Shown piece by piece: positions 43,860-54,099 of a stretch of 64,000 nucleotides of DNA. Source of the stretch: Marinibacterium sp050389775 (GTDB lineage: Bacteria > Pseudomonadota > Alphaproteobacteria > Rhodobacterales > Rhodobacteraceae); contig NZ_CP177144.1 of NCBI RefSeq assembly GCF_050389775.1, positions 1,736,001 to 1,800,000 on the forward strand, in the 5' to 3' direction. A program made the position numbers and the translations under genes. The notes below the pieces were generated by a model. It had not been told where the DNA came from and searched no databases. It worked only from the letters and a program-made list of their open reading frames with translations. How positions within the stretch are numbered: the first letter of the stretch is position 1; each line of letters begins with the position of its first letter.

Positions 43860-45389
43860 GTGACCGATTCAATCCCAAGCACCCCCGACCAATTGGAGCC
43901 CAGACGGCTGGTCGCAATCTTCCTGGCCGTCTCTTCGGTGCTTTTTCTCGCATCCCTTGGGCAAACCGTGGTCACGACAGCCCTGCCGGTCATCCTGGGC
44001 GATCTTGGCGGCATGGACCAGATCACCTGGGTCATCACGGCCTACCTGATGGCCGCGACGGTCAGCGCGCCGGTCTTCGGCAAGCTGGGCGACCTCTTTG
44101 GGCGCAAGATCGTCATGCAATGCGGCATCGGGGTGTTTCTGGCCGGGTCGGTGCTGTGTGCGCTGGCGCCGGAATTGTGGGTGCTGGTGGCCGGCCGCTT
44201 TGTCCAGGGCCTGGGCGGAGGCGGGCTGATCGTGTCGTCGATGGCCACCGTGGCCGACAATGTCTCGCCCCGCGAGCGCGGGCGCTACCAGGGCATCCTG
44301 GGTTCGGTCTTTGGCCTGTCGACGGTTGTCGGGCCGCTGGCCGGGGGCTTTATCGTGCAGCATTGGGACTGGCAGTGGATCTTTCTGATCAACCTGCCGC
44401 TGGGCCTGGCCGCGCTGACCGTGCTGACCCTGGCGCTGGATGGCACCCGGCGCAACACGCGGGTGTCGATCGATTATGCCGGCGCGGCCAGCCTGACCGG
44501 CGTGCTGTCGCTGACGGTGCTGACGGCCAGCCTGGGCGGGTCGGTGCTGCCCTGGTCCAGCCCGCTGATCATCGGCCTGGTGGTGCTGGTGCTGCTGGCC
44601 CTGGCCCTGTTCATCCGCATCGAAAGCCGGGCGCAGGAGCCGATCCTGCCGTTGCAGCTGTTCCGCATCAACAATTTCGTCGTGTCGAATTCCGTCGGGC
44701 TGATCATCGGCGTGACCATGTTCGGCACGATCACCTTCGTGCCGTTCTTCATGCAGGTCGTCAAAGGCATGTCGCCGGCGGCCTCGGGCCTCTTTGTCTT
44801 TCCGATGATGGCAGGGCTGATCGGCGCCTCGACCCTGGCCGGCCAGGTCATGGCCCGGACCGGGCAATACCGCATGCTGCCCGTGGCCTCGACGGCCCTG
44901 CTGGCCCTGGCCATGGTGTCGATGGCCCTGACCCATGCCCATACGCCGAACTGGTGGATCGTGGTCACCATGATCCTGGTCGGGCTGGGCATCGGCCCGA
45001 CGATGGGCGTGGGCGTGACGGCCATCCAGAATGCCGTGCCCGCGCATATGATCGGCATCGGCACGGCTTCGGCCAATATGTTCCGCCTGATCGGCGGGTC
45101 GGTCGGCACGGCGGCTTTTGGCGCGATCTTTGCCGCCGGGCTGCAAAGCCAGCTGGGCAATGCCATCGAAGGCTCGCCCCGGGCGCTGACCAAGGAGATG
45201 ATCGCCGCGATGGACCCGGCGATGCAGGAGCTGGTCACCCAGGGCATCGCCGCCGCCCTGCACCCGGTCTTCTGGATCGCCTGCGTGCTGGCCCTGCTGG
45301 CCTGCGCCGTGTCGCTGATGATGATCGAACTGCCCCTGCAGGACCGCGTGCCGGGGCAGGCACAGCCACAGGCGCAACCGGCCGAGTAA
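43860..45389 (+). CDS. DHA2-family drug:H+ antiporter (MFS, 14 TM)
   Basis: A 509-residue exporter. About 14 hydrophobic helices are visible. Family motifs are SLGQTVVTTALPVILGDLGG (start of TM1, DHA2 type), GKLGDLFGRKIVM (motif A), and GSVFGLSTVVGPLAGGFI (antiporter motif C). The C-terminus is Gln/Ala/Pro-rich. It probably expels hydrophobic or cationic drugs. The GTG start has AAGGAT 8 nt upstream. The divergent MarR-type gene with a perfect operator between them indicates local, probably ligand-relieved, repression. Confidence 0.9.
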   Translation: MTDSIPSTPDQLEPRRLVAIFLAVSSVLFLASLGQTVVTTALPVILGDLGGMDQITWVITAYLMAATVSAPVFGKLGDLFGRKIVMQCGIGVFLAGSVLCALAPELWVLVAGRFVQGLGGGGLIVSSMATVADNVSPRERGRYQGILGSVFGLSTVVGPLAGGFIVQHWDWQWIFLINLPLGLAALTVLTLALDGTRRNTRVSIDYAGAASLTGVLSLTVLTASLGGSVLPWSSPLIIGLVVLVLLALALFIRIESRAQEPILPLQLFRINNFVVSNSVGLIIGVTMFGTITFVPFFMQVVKGMSPAASGLFVFPMMAGLIGASTLAGQVMARTGQYRMLPVASTALLALAMVSMALTHAHTPNWWIVVTMILVGLGIGPTMGVGVTAIQNAVPAHMIGIGTASANMFRLIGGSVGTAAFGAIFAAGLQSQLGNAIEGSPRALTKEMIAAMDPAMQELVTQGIAAALHPVFWIACVLALLACAVSLMMIELPLQDRVPGQAQPQAQPAE

Positions 45390-45699
45390 CCCCGGTTGCA
45401 CCTTCGGCCGGACGGCGTTCCATCCCTGTCGCCGTCCGGTCAGCTCGCGGCCATCGTGCCGCGGGCAAACCGCCCAGTTGGGATTGTCTGGCCTTTTGAC
45501 GGGGACTTGGCGCTGAATTTGTGCGTCGGGCGGTGCGTGAACCCAGTGCCAGAGCATTGCGTCGCTGTCGCACCGAGCCCCGCGCCGGGTTGTTGCGCCG
45601 AACTAGAGCACCTGGTTGTCGCGTCGAACGCCCTCGGCGCACCACTGCGCGGCTTGCCCCCAAGCGCCGGACCATTGAGGCGGCCCCCGGTGTCTTGGC
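45390..45699. other. Convergent intergenic region after the exporter, with hairpin
   Basis: Only a hairpin is recognised: CCGGACGGCG (45408-45417) and CGCCGTCCGG (45430-45439), a perfect 10-bp stem with a 12-nt loop, 18 bp after the exporter stop and without a T-tract. The remaining 260 bp hold no gene-like frame. Confidence 0.5.
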
Positions 45700-47007
45700 C
45701 TATTTCACGATGACCTCGTCGCGCACGAACATGTTGGCCCAGGCCCGGTCGATCAGCTCGGGTGACATCTGGTAGGGGATGCCTTCGAATTCGCAGATCG
45801 CGATCATCTGGTCGATCAGGAAGACCGGCTGGTAATTGGCATAGACATTGTCGATCGTCGGGTACTTGTTGCGGATCAGGTGGACCAACGCCCGTTCGTC
45901 CAGCGGCATCTTCTTCTTGCGCGCGACCATGGCGAAGATCTTGAGAAAGTTCTCCTGGTCCGGCCCGTCGATCTTGATCTTGAAGAAGATCCGCCGCAAC
46001 GCCGCGTTGTCGAAGATCTCGTTGGGATGGAAGTTGGTCGAAAAGATCACCAGCGTGTCAAAGGGCACTTCGAACTTCTCGCCCGATTGCAGGCCGAGGA
46101 TGTCCTTGCTTTCCTCCAGCGGCACGATCCAGCGGTTGACCAGTGCCTGCGGCGGCTCGGCCTGGCGGCCAAGGTCGTCGACGATGAAGATCCCCCCGGT
46201 CGATTTCAGCTGCAGCGGGGCCTGGTAGGTCCGCGCGGTGGGGTTGTAGACCAGGTCTAGCATCGACAGGCTGAGCTCGCCGCCGGTGACCACGGTCGGG
46301 CGTTCGCAGCAGACATACCGCTGGTCGAACCGCTTGGCCCGGCGCAGCGAGGTCGGGTCGTCGACGATGTCGGGCAGGGCGTTGTGCACGATCGGGTCGT
46401 AGACCGTGATGACCTGGCCGGAATATTCGATGGCCCGGGGCACGTAGACCTTGTCGCCCAGGGCGTCGCGGATGCCGTTGGAGATCGACGATTTGCCGTT
46501 TCCCGGCGGCCCGTACATCAGGATCGACCGGCCGGCGCTGACCGCCGGGCCGAGGTGGTCCAGCAGCTCGGGCGGCAGGATCAGGTGGCCCATGGCCGTG
46601 GTCAGCTGGTCGCGGGTGACCTGGATGTTGCGGATCGACTGGCGTTTGACCTGTTCGCGGTAGATGTGCAGGGGCACCGGCATGGCCCCGAAATATTCCG
46701 ACTGGGCCAGGGCATCCAGCGCCCGGGCCTTGCCCTGGTCGGTCAGCTGATAGCCCATCTCGTTGCCCGAATTGGCGTTCAGCGTGCCGGTGGCTTCCAG
46801 CAGCTTCTGTTCGCGGGCCAGGTCGACAAGCTCCTGGGTGATCGGGATCGGCAGGCAGAGCGCCTGGGCCAGTTCGCTGACAAGGTCGAGCGTCTTGCGG
46901 AACATGGTCTTGAGCAGGATGTCCCGCATCATGACCATGGGCAGTTCGATTTCGGCGAGGTGCTTGGGCGAGGGCGGCGCGATCACGCCCGTCGGCTGCA
47001 TGTTCAT
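45700..47007 (-). CDS. AAA+ ATPase next to the tad locus
   Basis: A 435-residue ATPase. A helical N-terminal part (DILLKTMFRKTLDLVSELAQ, winged-helix-like QLTDQGKARALDALAQSEYF) is followed by the AAA+ core: Walker A ILMYGPPGNGKSSISNGI (about residues 164-181), Walker B GGIFIVDDLGRQ and sensor 1 LVIFSTNFHP. It resembles uncharacterised ATPases commonly beside Flp/Tad genes in alphaproteobacteria, distinct from the CpaF motor. It may remodel or regulate assembly proteins; no direct evidence is visible. It lies last in the leftward cluster, 204 bp after the prepilin peptidase. Confidence 0.78.
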   Translation of the reverse strand: MNMQPTGVIAPPSPKHLAEIELPMVMMRDILLKTMFRKTLDLVSELAQALCLPIPITQELVDLAREQKLLEATGTLNANSGNEMGYQLTDQGKARALDALAQSEYFGAMPVPLHIYREQVKRQSIRNIQVTRDQLTTAMGHLILPPELLDHLGPAVSAGRSILMYGPPGNGKSSISNGIRDALGDKVYVPRAIEYSGQVITVYDPIVHNALPDIVDDPTSLRRAKRFDQRYVCCERPTVVTGGELSLSMLDLVYNPTARTYQAPLQLKSTGGIFIVDDLGRQAEPPQALVNRWIVPLEESKDILGLQSGEKFEVPFDTLVIFSTNFHPNEIFDNAALRRIFFKIKIDGPDQENFLKIFAMVARKKKMPLDERALVHLIRNKYPTIDNVYANYQPVFLIDQMIAICEFEGIPYQMSPELIDRAWANMFVRDEVIVK

Positions 47008-47114
47008 CTGGTAGGCCCCACGTTGGTTGGGGCCTTGGTGCCACGGGATTGTGGCGGAATTCGGGGAAAAGGGTGCAGCCGGTCGGGCGCGGGACCTTGC
47101 CGGCCGGCGCCGCC

Positions 47115-47160
47115 CCCGGAATTTTCGAAAATTCCGGGCCGTTCTTTTGGAAAAGAACGG
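47115..47160. repeat. Two back-to-back perfect palindromes
   Basis: A 24-bp perfect palindrome (47115-47138; half-site CCCGGAATTTTC) is directly followed by a 22-bp near-palindrome (47139-47160; arms CCGTTCTTTT and AAAAGAACGG around GG). They lie between the prepilin peptidase stop and the ATPase start. They may form terminators in RNA (T-runs occur on both strands) or bind a protein. Confidence 0.8.
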
Positions 47161-47211
47161 GCTGGCCCGGATGCAGGTTCACGGGGCGGCTGGTGTCTCT
47201 GCCCCCGGGGT

Positions 47212-47706
47212 TCAGGCCCCGTAGATCGCGCCCAGCACGATGTAGAAGGCCAGCGTGCCGCCCAGGGCCAGGCCCATGGGGAAATCGCCCTTCTGCTCCC
47301 AGCTCAGCCACTCGGGGCAGATCCGGCGCAGGGGGGTCAGCCGGGCGCCGCGATGGGTGACCACGGCGGCCAGGATCACGGCGGCCAGCAGCTTGACGAT
47401 GACCGACACGTCGCCCGGGGCAATGAAGGGTGCGGCGGCGGCGATGAACTTGGCATCGCCCGCGCCCATGGCGCCTCCGGCGTTCAGCACCATGCCCAGA
47501 ACCAGCGCCGCGATCATGTGCACCCAGCGCCAGCCATAGTCGGGCAGGGGCATCACGAAGGGCCCGATGACCACGAAGACCAGCGCCAGGGCCACCACGG
47601 CCTGGTTGGTGATCCGCATCGCGCGCAGATCGGTGAAGGCCACGTGGAAACAGATCGGCAGCACGAAGGGCAGGAAGATCAGCGCCTGCGTCGCCGGGAT
47701 CTGCAC
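47212..47706 (-). CDS. cpaA: Type IV prepilin peptidase TadV/CpaA
   Basis: A 164-residue aspartic peptidase of the A24 family that cleaves Flp and pseudopilin leader peptides in the inner membrane. The two catalytic aspartates lie in AFTDLRAMRITNQ and GAMGAGDAKFIAAA (GxGD). Several hydrophobic helices are visible (QALIFLPFVLPICFHV, AVVALALVFVVIGPFVM, IVKLLAAVILAAVV). The GTG at 47706 is used because the frame upstream overlaps the preceding gene; it begins 4 bp after that gene's stop. Confidence 0.9.
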   Translation of the reverse strand: MQIPATQALIFLPFVLPICFHVAFTDLRAMRITNQAVVALALVFVVIGPFVMPLPDYGWRWVHMIAALVLGMVLNAGGAMGAGDAKFIAAAAPFIAPGDVSVIVKLLAAVILAAVVTHRGARLTPLRRICPEWLSWEQKGDFPMGLALGGTLAFYIVLGAIYGA

Positions 47707-47710
47707 GGCG

Positions 47711-48556
47711 TCAGGCTTCCAGCGCGCGCAGGGCCCGCACGGCGGCTTCGAAATGCTGCGGATGGGTGTCGATCGCCTCGCGCAGAAGCGTCTTGCCGGT
47801 CTCGACATCGCCCTGCTTGATCGCCGACAGCGCCATGGTGTGCAGCAGCTGGGCCCGTTCCGACTGGTCCATCGGGATCACCGGCAGCACGTAGTTGCGC
47901 TGTGCCCCGCGGGCCAGGACGATGTTGTTCTTGGCCGTGAACAGCGTGGCGTCATTGCGGATCGCCTCGCCGAACAGCCGTTCGGCCGCCGCGTAATCGC
48001 CGCGGCTCAGCTTGGAGTAACCCCAGTTGTTCAGCACGCTGGCCGGCCGGGTGGTCAGGCCCACGGCCACTTCGTAGAAACTGTCGGACTTGGACCATTC
48101 CTTGTTGCCATCGGCCACCATGGCTTCGAGGCGATAGCGCTTGAAGGTCTCGTGGGTGGGCGGCACCTCGTCCAGCGCGGCTTCGGCCTGGTCCCATTCG
48201 CCGGCCCGGATCAGCGCATCGGCCAGGTCGACCTTGTCGTCGGCCGTGGCCCCGGGCATCGACACGACCTTCTTCCAGGCGCTGACCGCCTCGGTCGTGC
48301 GCTTGGAACGCACCAGCGAAATCGCCAGCCCGCGCTGCAGGTCGATCCGGTCGGGATTGTCGCCCGTCGCCCGTGAGAAATAGGTCACCGCCTCGTTGGG
48401 GTCGGCCACCGTCAGCATGACGTCGTTGAGGTTGCTTTCATCGACGACGTTGACGTCCTGAAAGGCCCGTTCCACCGTCTCTTCGCTCTTGTCGGCACAG
48501 GCCGACACGACCAGTACCGCTGCCAGCCCTGCCGACAGGATTAGAGGATGGCGCAT
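47711..48556 (-). CDS. TPR lipoprotein of the tad locus (TadD-like)
   Basis: A 281-residue protein. The lipobox is VLVVSAC with Cys at about residue 20, so it is a lipoprotein. Several TPR units follow: AVTYFSRATGDNPDRIDLQR, AWKKVVSMPGATADDKVDLA, VLNNWGYSKLSRGDYAAAER and LLREAIDTHPQHFEAAVRAL. In tad systems TadD-type TPR lipoproteins support assembly or localisation of the outer-membrane secretin. It follows a second, smaller TPR lipoprotein by 27 bp. Confidence 0.82.
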   Translation of the reverse strand: MRHPLILSAGLAAVLVVSACADKSEETVERAFQDVNVVDESNLNDVMLTVADPNEAVTYFSRATGDNPDRIDLQRGLAISLVRSKRTTEAVSAWKKVVSMPGATADDKVDLADALIRAGEWDQAEAALDEVPPTHETFKRYRLEAMVADGNKEWSKSDSFYEVAVGLTTRPASVLNNWGYSKLSRGDYAAAERLFGEAIRNDATLFTAKNNIVLARGAQRNYVLPVIPMDQSERAQLLHTMALSAIKQGDVETGKTLLREAIDTHPQHFEAAVRALRALEA

Positions 48557-48583
48557 GTTCCTGCGTCCCTTGCTGCTCTTGCC

Positions 48584-49168
48584 TCACGGCGCCTGCTTCA
48601 GGAGAACGACGCCTCCCTGCGGCACCAATGTAAATTCTTGGTTTTGCTCAGCAGTATTAACAGGATTTTCGCTTTTTGCGAGAGCCAAGCGCAAATTATC
48701 GCGGATTGAGTCACTTTGGCCATTGTCCAGCGCATAGGCCTTGCGGAAGACCCCGGCCGCCTCGGCCCATTCTTCCTTTTCGATCAGCAGGACGCCCAGG
48801 TTGTTCCAGGCCTCGGGCCAGTCGGGGCTTTGCTTGGTCGCCCGGCGCAGCTGCTGTTCGGCCTGGCCCAGCCGGCCCAGCCCGAGGTTGGCCGTGCCGA
48901 AGCCCAGGATGATCTCGGGGGACATGCCCTGTTCCAGCGCCGCGCGGGTAAAGGCATCGATGGCCAACTCGTACTGGCCGGCCCCGATCAGCCGGTTGCC
49001 CACCACCACGCCGTCGACGGCCTCCTGCCGCAGGTTGACCCCCGGCGCATAGAGCCCGTCGGTGTCGGACGGCGTGATCCCCGGTTGGGAACACGCCGCC
49101 ACGATGCCCAGCATCATCAGGAGGGTGCCGGCCCTTGCCTGCTGCCGTCCGGCACCGGAATTCTTCAT
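48584..49168 (-). CDS. Second TPR lipoprotein of the tad locus (TadD-like)
   Basis: A 194-residue protein with signal and lipobox LLMMLGIVAACSQPG. TPR units are GNRLIGAGQYELAIDAFTRA, ILGFGTANLGLGRLGQAEQQ, and PEAWNNLGVLLIEKEEWAEA with FRKAYALDNGQ. The C-terminal tail NTAEQNQEFTLVPQGGVVLL is strand-like. It follows tadC by 3 bp and so belongs to the same transcript. Two TadD-like lipoproteins in a row suggest division of a task done by one protein in other species. Confidence 0.82.
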   Translation of the reverse strand: MKNSGAGRQQARAGTLLMMLGIVAACSQPGITPSDTDGLYAPGVNLRQEAVDGVVVGNRLIGAGQYELAIDAFTRAALEQGMSPEIILGFGTANLGLGRLGQAEQQLRRATKQSPDWPEAWNNLGVLLIEKEEWAEAAGVFRKAYALDNGQSDSIRDNLRLALAKSENPVNTAEQNQEFTLVPQGGVVLLKQAP

Positions 49169-49171
49169 GTG

Positions 49172-50152
49172 TTACTTGCTCATGCCGCCCAGGTTGGCGA
49201 TGCCGTTCGCCGAGGGGCCGACCAGGATGATCAGCAGCGGCGGCACCGTGAGGGTCATTGTGGCAAGCGTCATTTTGGTTGGCAACTTGTTTGCGGCCTC
49301 TTCGGCGCGCATCACCCGCTTGTCCCGCATCTCGCCGGCATAGACCCGCAGGGCCTCGGCGATCGAGGTGCCGAAACTTTGCGACTGGATCATCACGGTG
49401 ACAAAGGACGACACGTCGGACACCCCGCAGCGGGTGGCGAAATCGCGCAGCACGCGTTCCTTCTCCTTGCCGGCCTTCATCTCGTGCGAGACGATGTCGA
49501 ACTCGTCGGCCAGGTCGGGGAAGGACGCCCGGATCTCCTTGGCCACGCGCACGATCGACTGGTCCAGCGACTGGCCGGCCTCGACACAGACCAGCATCAT
49601 GTCCAGCGCGTCGGGGAAGCCCTGGGTGATCTTTTCCTTGCGCTCTTCCATGCGCCGGGTGACCCAGTATTTCGGCAGCAGGTATCCCACGGCGCCGGGG
49701 CCGAGCAGGTACATCAGTTTTTTCTGGGTATCCATGTCGTCGCCATGGCCCAGCAGGATCGTGTAGGTAAAGCCGATGCCCAGCCCGATCAGGCCCAGGG
49801 CGAACTGGGCGAAGGTATACAGCCGGACCGAATCCTTGGACATGTAGCCGGCCTGGCGCAGCTTGAGCTGCAGCGACGACAGCTCTTCCTTGTCCTGCGG
49901 TTCGAGGAAGGTGGCAAACCGGTCGAGCTGTTCGTTCCGCCCGGCCTGGCGCAGGCGTTCCTTCTTGGGCTTCTTGGCGCTGTCGGTCGAGGCCGATTTC
50001 TTGAGCTTCTTGAGCGGGTCCTCGCGCTGGTTCAGCAGCATGGGCAGAGTGACCAGGATCATGATCACGCCCAGCATGCCGACGGCGATCAGCGGGCCGA
50101 AAGGGCCCAGCGAGCCGGTGAGGATGTCGTTGATTTCGCTGATGATATCCAT
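49172..50152 (-). CDS. tadC: Tad pilus inner-membrane platform protein TadC
   Basis: A 326-residue T2SF-domain protein. An N-terminal membrane helix (GPLIAVGMLGVIMILVTLPM) is followed by a charged segment (KKLKKSASTDSAKKPKKERL). The T2SF core has GFPDALDMMLVCVEAGQSLD and GTSIAEALRVYAGEMRDKRV, and a C-terminal helix MTLTVPPLLIILVGPS. With TadB it forms the platform on which the TadA ATPase extends Flp pili. It lies 10 bp after tadB. Confidence 0.92.
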   Translation of the reverse strand: MDIISEINDILTGSLGPFGPLIAVGMLGVIMILVTLPMLLNQREDPLKKLKKSASTDSAKKPKKERLRQAGRNEQLDRFATFLEPQDKEELSSLQLKLRQAGYMSKDSVRLYTFAQFALGLIGLGIGFTYTILLGHGDDMDTQKKLMYLLGPGAVGYLLPKYWVTRRMEERKEKITQGFPDALDMMLVCVEAGQSLDQSIVRVAKEIRASFPDLADEFDIVSHEMKAGKEKERVLRDFATRCGVSDVSSFVTVMIQSQSFGTSIAEALRVYAGEMRDKRVMRAEEAANKLPTKMTLATMTLTVPPLLIILVGPSANGIANLGGMSK

Positions 50153-50162
50153 GGTGGGGACC

Positions 50163-51131
50163 TCAGACCTTGATGTTGGTGAGCATGCGCATCACGAAGA
50201 TGTTCATGGTCAGCATGATGCCGACGATGAAGCAGGCCGGGATGAAATAGGCGTGGTCGAGCACTTCGTCGTAATAGCCCGGGTCATTGACCAGGATCAG
50301 GATCAGGCACATCAGCGGGAAGCCCGACAGGAACTTGCCCGACCATTGCGCCTCGGCGGTGATCGCCTTGACCCGCCGGAACAGGCGGAAGCGCGCGCGG
50401 ATCACCTTGGCCAGCCCGTCGAGGATCTCGGCCAGGTTGCCGCCCGATTGCTGCTGGATGGTCACGGCCACGGCGAGGAAGCGCAGATCCTGCATGTCGA
50501 GCCGTTCGGCCATTTCCTTCAGCGCATCGCCCATGTCGCGGCCATAGGCGCTTTCGTCGGCGATGATGCCGAACTCGGTGGCCAGCGGGTCTTCGACCTC
50601 CTTGGCCACGATCTGCACGGCCGACGAGAACGGGTGGCCGACGCGCAGGCTGCGCACCATCAGTTCCACCGCGTCGGGCAGCTGTTCCTGGATCATGTCG
50701 ATCCGTTTCTTGGCCTTGGTGTTGACCCACATGTAGACCGCGCCGATGCCGATGCCGGCCGAGGCAAGCAGCTTGATCGACATGTCGGCCGAGGTGCCGA
50801 CGCTGAGCCCGACAAAGGCCACGGCGGCCAGCGCGCCCATCAGCATGATCAGCTGGCGCGGAGAGAACGCGATCGCCGCCTTCTGGGCCTTGTCGGCCAG
50901 AAGCGAATACAGCGGGATCGACTGCGATTTCATGTGCTGCTGCATCTCCTTGCGGAGTTGCTCCAGCACCTGTTCCCGGCCGGCGCCCTTGTCGAGCATT
51001 TCCAGCCGGCGGTTGACCTTGCTGTTCAGGCTGATCGATTTGCCGAAGGCCACCAGGTAGACGCCTTCGACCAGCACCAGCACGCCGATGAAGATCAGGC
51101 CATAGATGATCGGTTCCGCGGAAATCTGCAT
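50163..51131 (-). CDS. tadB: Tad pilus inner-membrane platform protein TadB
   Basis: A 322-residue T2SF-domain protein, paralogue of TadC. The N-terminal helix is IIYGLIFIGVLVLVEGVYLV. A middle pair of helices (LIMLMGALAAVAFVGLSVG) leads to the T2SF domain with QLPDAVELMVRSLRVGHPFS and MQDLRFLAVAVTIQQQSGGN. The C-terminal helix is FIPACFIVGIMLTMNIFVM. The start MQISAEPIIY is chosen; it sits just before the tadA stop region, with 1 bp between genes, so coupling is tight. Confidence 0.92.
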   Translation of the reverse strand: MQISAEPIIYGLIFIGVLVLVEGVYLVAFGKSISLNSKVNRRLEMLDKGAGREQVLEQLRKEMQQHMKSQSIPLYSLLADKAQKAAIAFSPRQLIMLMGALAAVAFVGLSVGTSADMSIKLLASAGIGIGAVYMWVNTKAKKRIDMIQEQLPDAVELMVRSLRVGHPFSSAVQIVAKEVEDPLATEFGIIADESAYGRDMGDALKEMAERLDMQDLRFLAVAVTIQQQSGGNLAEILDGLAKVIRARFRLFRRVKAITAEAQWSGKFLSGFPLMCLILILVNDPGYYDEVLDHAYFIPACFIVGIMLTMNIFVMRMLTNIKV

Positions 51132-51132
51132 G

Positions 51133-52629
<1,497 letters not shown>

Positions 52630-52659
52630 GGCTCATACCCCCGGTGACAGGCGCGCCGA

Positions 52660-53895
52660 TCAGGCGGCGACGGCGTCGTTGCGGCCCAGCTCGTGGACCG
52701 ACAGCGCCAGTTTCAGGATTTCCTTGCGCAGCGGGTTCTTGGCCGCCGAGGATTGCAGCGGCAGCCCGTGGTCACCGCATTGCGCCACCTGGCGGCCGCC
52801 ATCGGGCAATTGCAGGTCGATCGAGATCCCGAGGCTTTCGGCCATCCGCTTGACCCGGCTCTTGCCCGACAGGTCGGTGAACTTGGGCGCCCGGTTGAGC
52901 GCGAAGCGCAGCTTGTTGAAGGGCAGGTCCTCGGATTGCAGCGCCCGTTTCAGCCGCAGGGCGTTCTGGGCCGAGCGCATGTCGAGTTCGAGCGCGGCGA
53001 AATACACATGCGCCGACTGCAACACGGTTTCGGACCATTGCACCAGCGTCGACGGCATGTCGATCACGACGTAGTCGAAATGCTTGCGCGCCATCGAGAT
53101 GATGCGGTCGACATCCTCGGGCCCGATCAGGTCGAGGGGCAGCATCTCGGCCGGGGCGGTCAGCACCTGCAGCTTGTCCTGGAAACTGAGCAGAGCCGCG
53201 CCGAAGACCTCGTCGTCCATCTCTTCGGTGTCCGACAGCAATTCGAAGACCGCCTCGCGCCGGGGCAGGTCAAGGTAGGTCGCCACCGAGCCATATTGCA
53301 GGTCAAGGTCGATCAGGCAGACCGAATGGGCCTGGTCATCCTCGATATTGGCCAGCTCCCAGGCCAGGTTGACGGCCAGCGTCGTCGACCCGACGCCCCC
53401 GGCCAGGCCATGGCAGACCAGCAGTGCGCCTTCCTTGTCGGTGCCCGTCTTCAGCTTGTGGGCCGGTTGCTGATGCGCCGGCGGCTCGTCGATCTGGCCC
53501 AGCCGGTCGATGGCCATCTGCAGTTCCTGTTCGGGCAGGGGGTAGGGCACGAATTCGTCGGCGCCCTTGCGCAGCAGCTGGTGCAGCGAGGCCGGGGTCA
53601 CGTCCTCGGCGATCAGGATGACCTGGATGTCGCGTGCCTTGGCCTGGGTGATGATCTCGCCCAGCAGGACAAGGTTGTCCTCGTCGGCCGAATCGATGGC
53701 CAGGGCGATGAATTCCAGGCTCTGGGCCTCGGGCTGCGAGAAGAAGGCCAGGGCCTCGGCAAAACCCAGGTCGCCCCAGGCCTCGCCAAGCGCCATTTCC
53801 ATGTCCTCGATCAGCAGATCGAAGATCTGGACATCCCGGCTGACGGTACATGCAACGATCGGCGTCGGTTCCGGTTGCGGGATCGTTCCACTCAT
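52660..53895 (-). CDS. cpaE: Tad locus polar-localisation protein TadZ (CpaE)
   Basis: A 411-residue protein. The N-terminal receiver-like domain (residues ~1-130) includes FIALAIDSADEDNLVLLGEI. The C-terminal MinD/ParA-like ATPase domain has a deviant Walker A, HGLAGGVGSTTLAVNLAWEL, in which the signature lysines of KGGxGKT are Ala and Ser; this is usual in TadZ/CpaE. CLIDLDLQYGSVATYLDLP and YVVIDMPSTLVQWSETVLQ follow. TadZ marks the pole and recruits the pilus machine. Start MSGTIPQPE has AAAGGGG upstream. It starts the tadZ-tadA-tadB-tadC run after a terminator. Confidence 0.92.
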   Translation of the reverse strand: MSGTIPQPEPTPIVACTVSRDVQIFDLLIEDMEMALGEAWGDLGFAEALAFFSQPEAQSLEFIALAIDSADEDNLVLLGEIITQAKARDIQVILIAEDVTPASLHQLLRKGADEFVPYPLPEQELQMAIDRLGQIDEPPAHQQPAHKLKTGTDKEGALLVCHGLAGGVGSTTLAVNLAWELANIEDDQAHSVCLIDLDLQYGSVATYLDLPRREAVFELLSDTEEMDDEVFGAALLSFQDKLQVLTAPAEMLPLDLIGPEDVDRIISMARKHFDYVVIDMPSTLVQWSETVLQSAHVYFAALELDMRSAQNALRLKRALQSEDLPFNKLRFALNRAPKFTDLSGKSRVKRMAESLGISIDLQLPDGGRQVAQCGDHGLPLQSSAAKNPLRKEILKLALSVHELGRNDAVAA

Positions 53896-54063
53896 TTCTT
53901 GTTCCCCTTTCCTGCAGGCCCGCACACGGCTTGCGCCGTGCCTGACGGACCTGCTCGCCGCTGGTACGATGTGAGAGAATCGACCAGGGCGCAGTTGACC
54001 CAGTGGGGATAATGTCGAGGGGAATGAAGGCGAGATTGGGGCTTAAAAGACCCAATTGTAGGG

Positions 54064-54090
54064 AAAGCGGCGACGATGAGGCGCCGCTTT
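54064..54090 (-). terminator. Hairpin between OmpA-like gene and tadZ
   Basis: AAAGCGGCG (54064-54072) and CGCCGCTTT (54082-54090), a 9-bp perfect stem with a 9-nt loop, 9 bp after the OmpA-like stop. It likely ends the rcpC-rcpA-ompA transcript partly, separating it from tadZ onwards. Confidence 0.6.
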
Positions 54091-54099
54091 GCCTTATTG

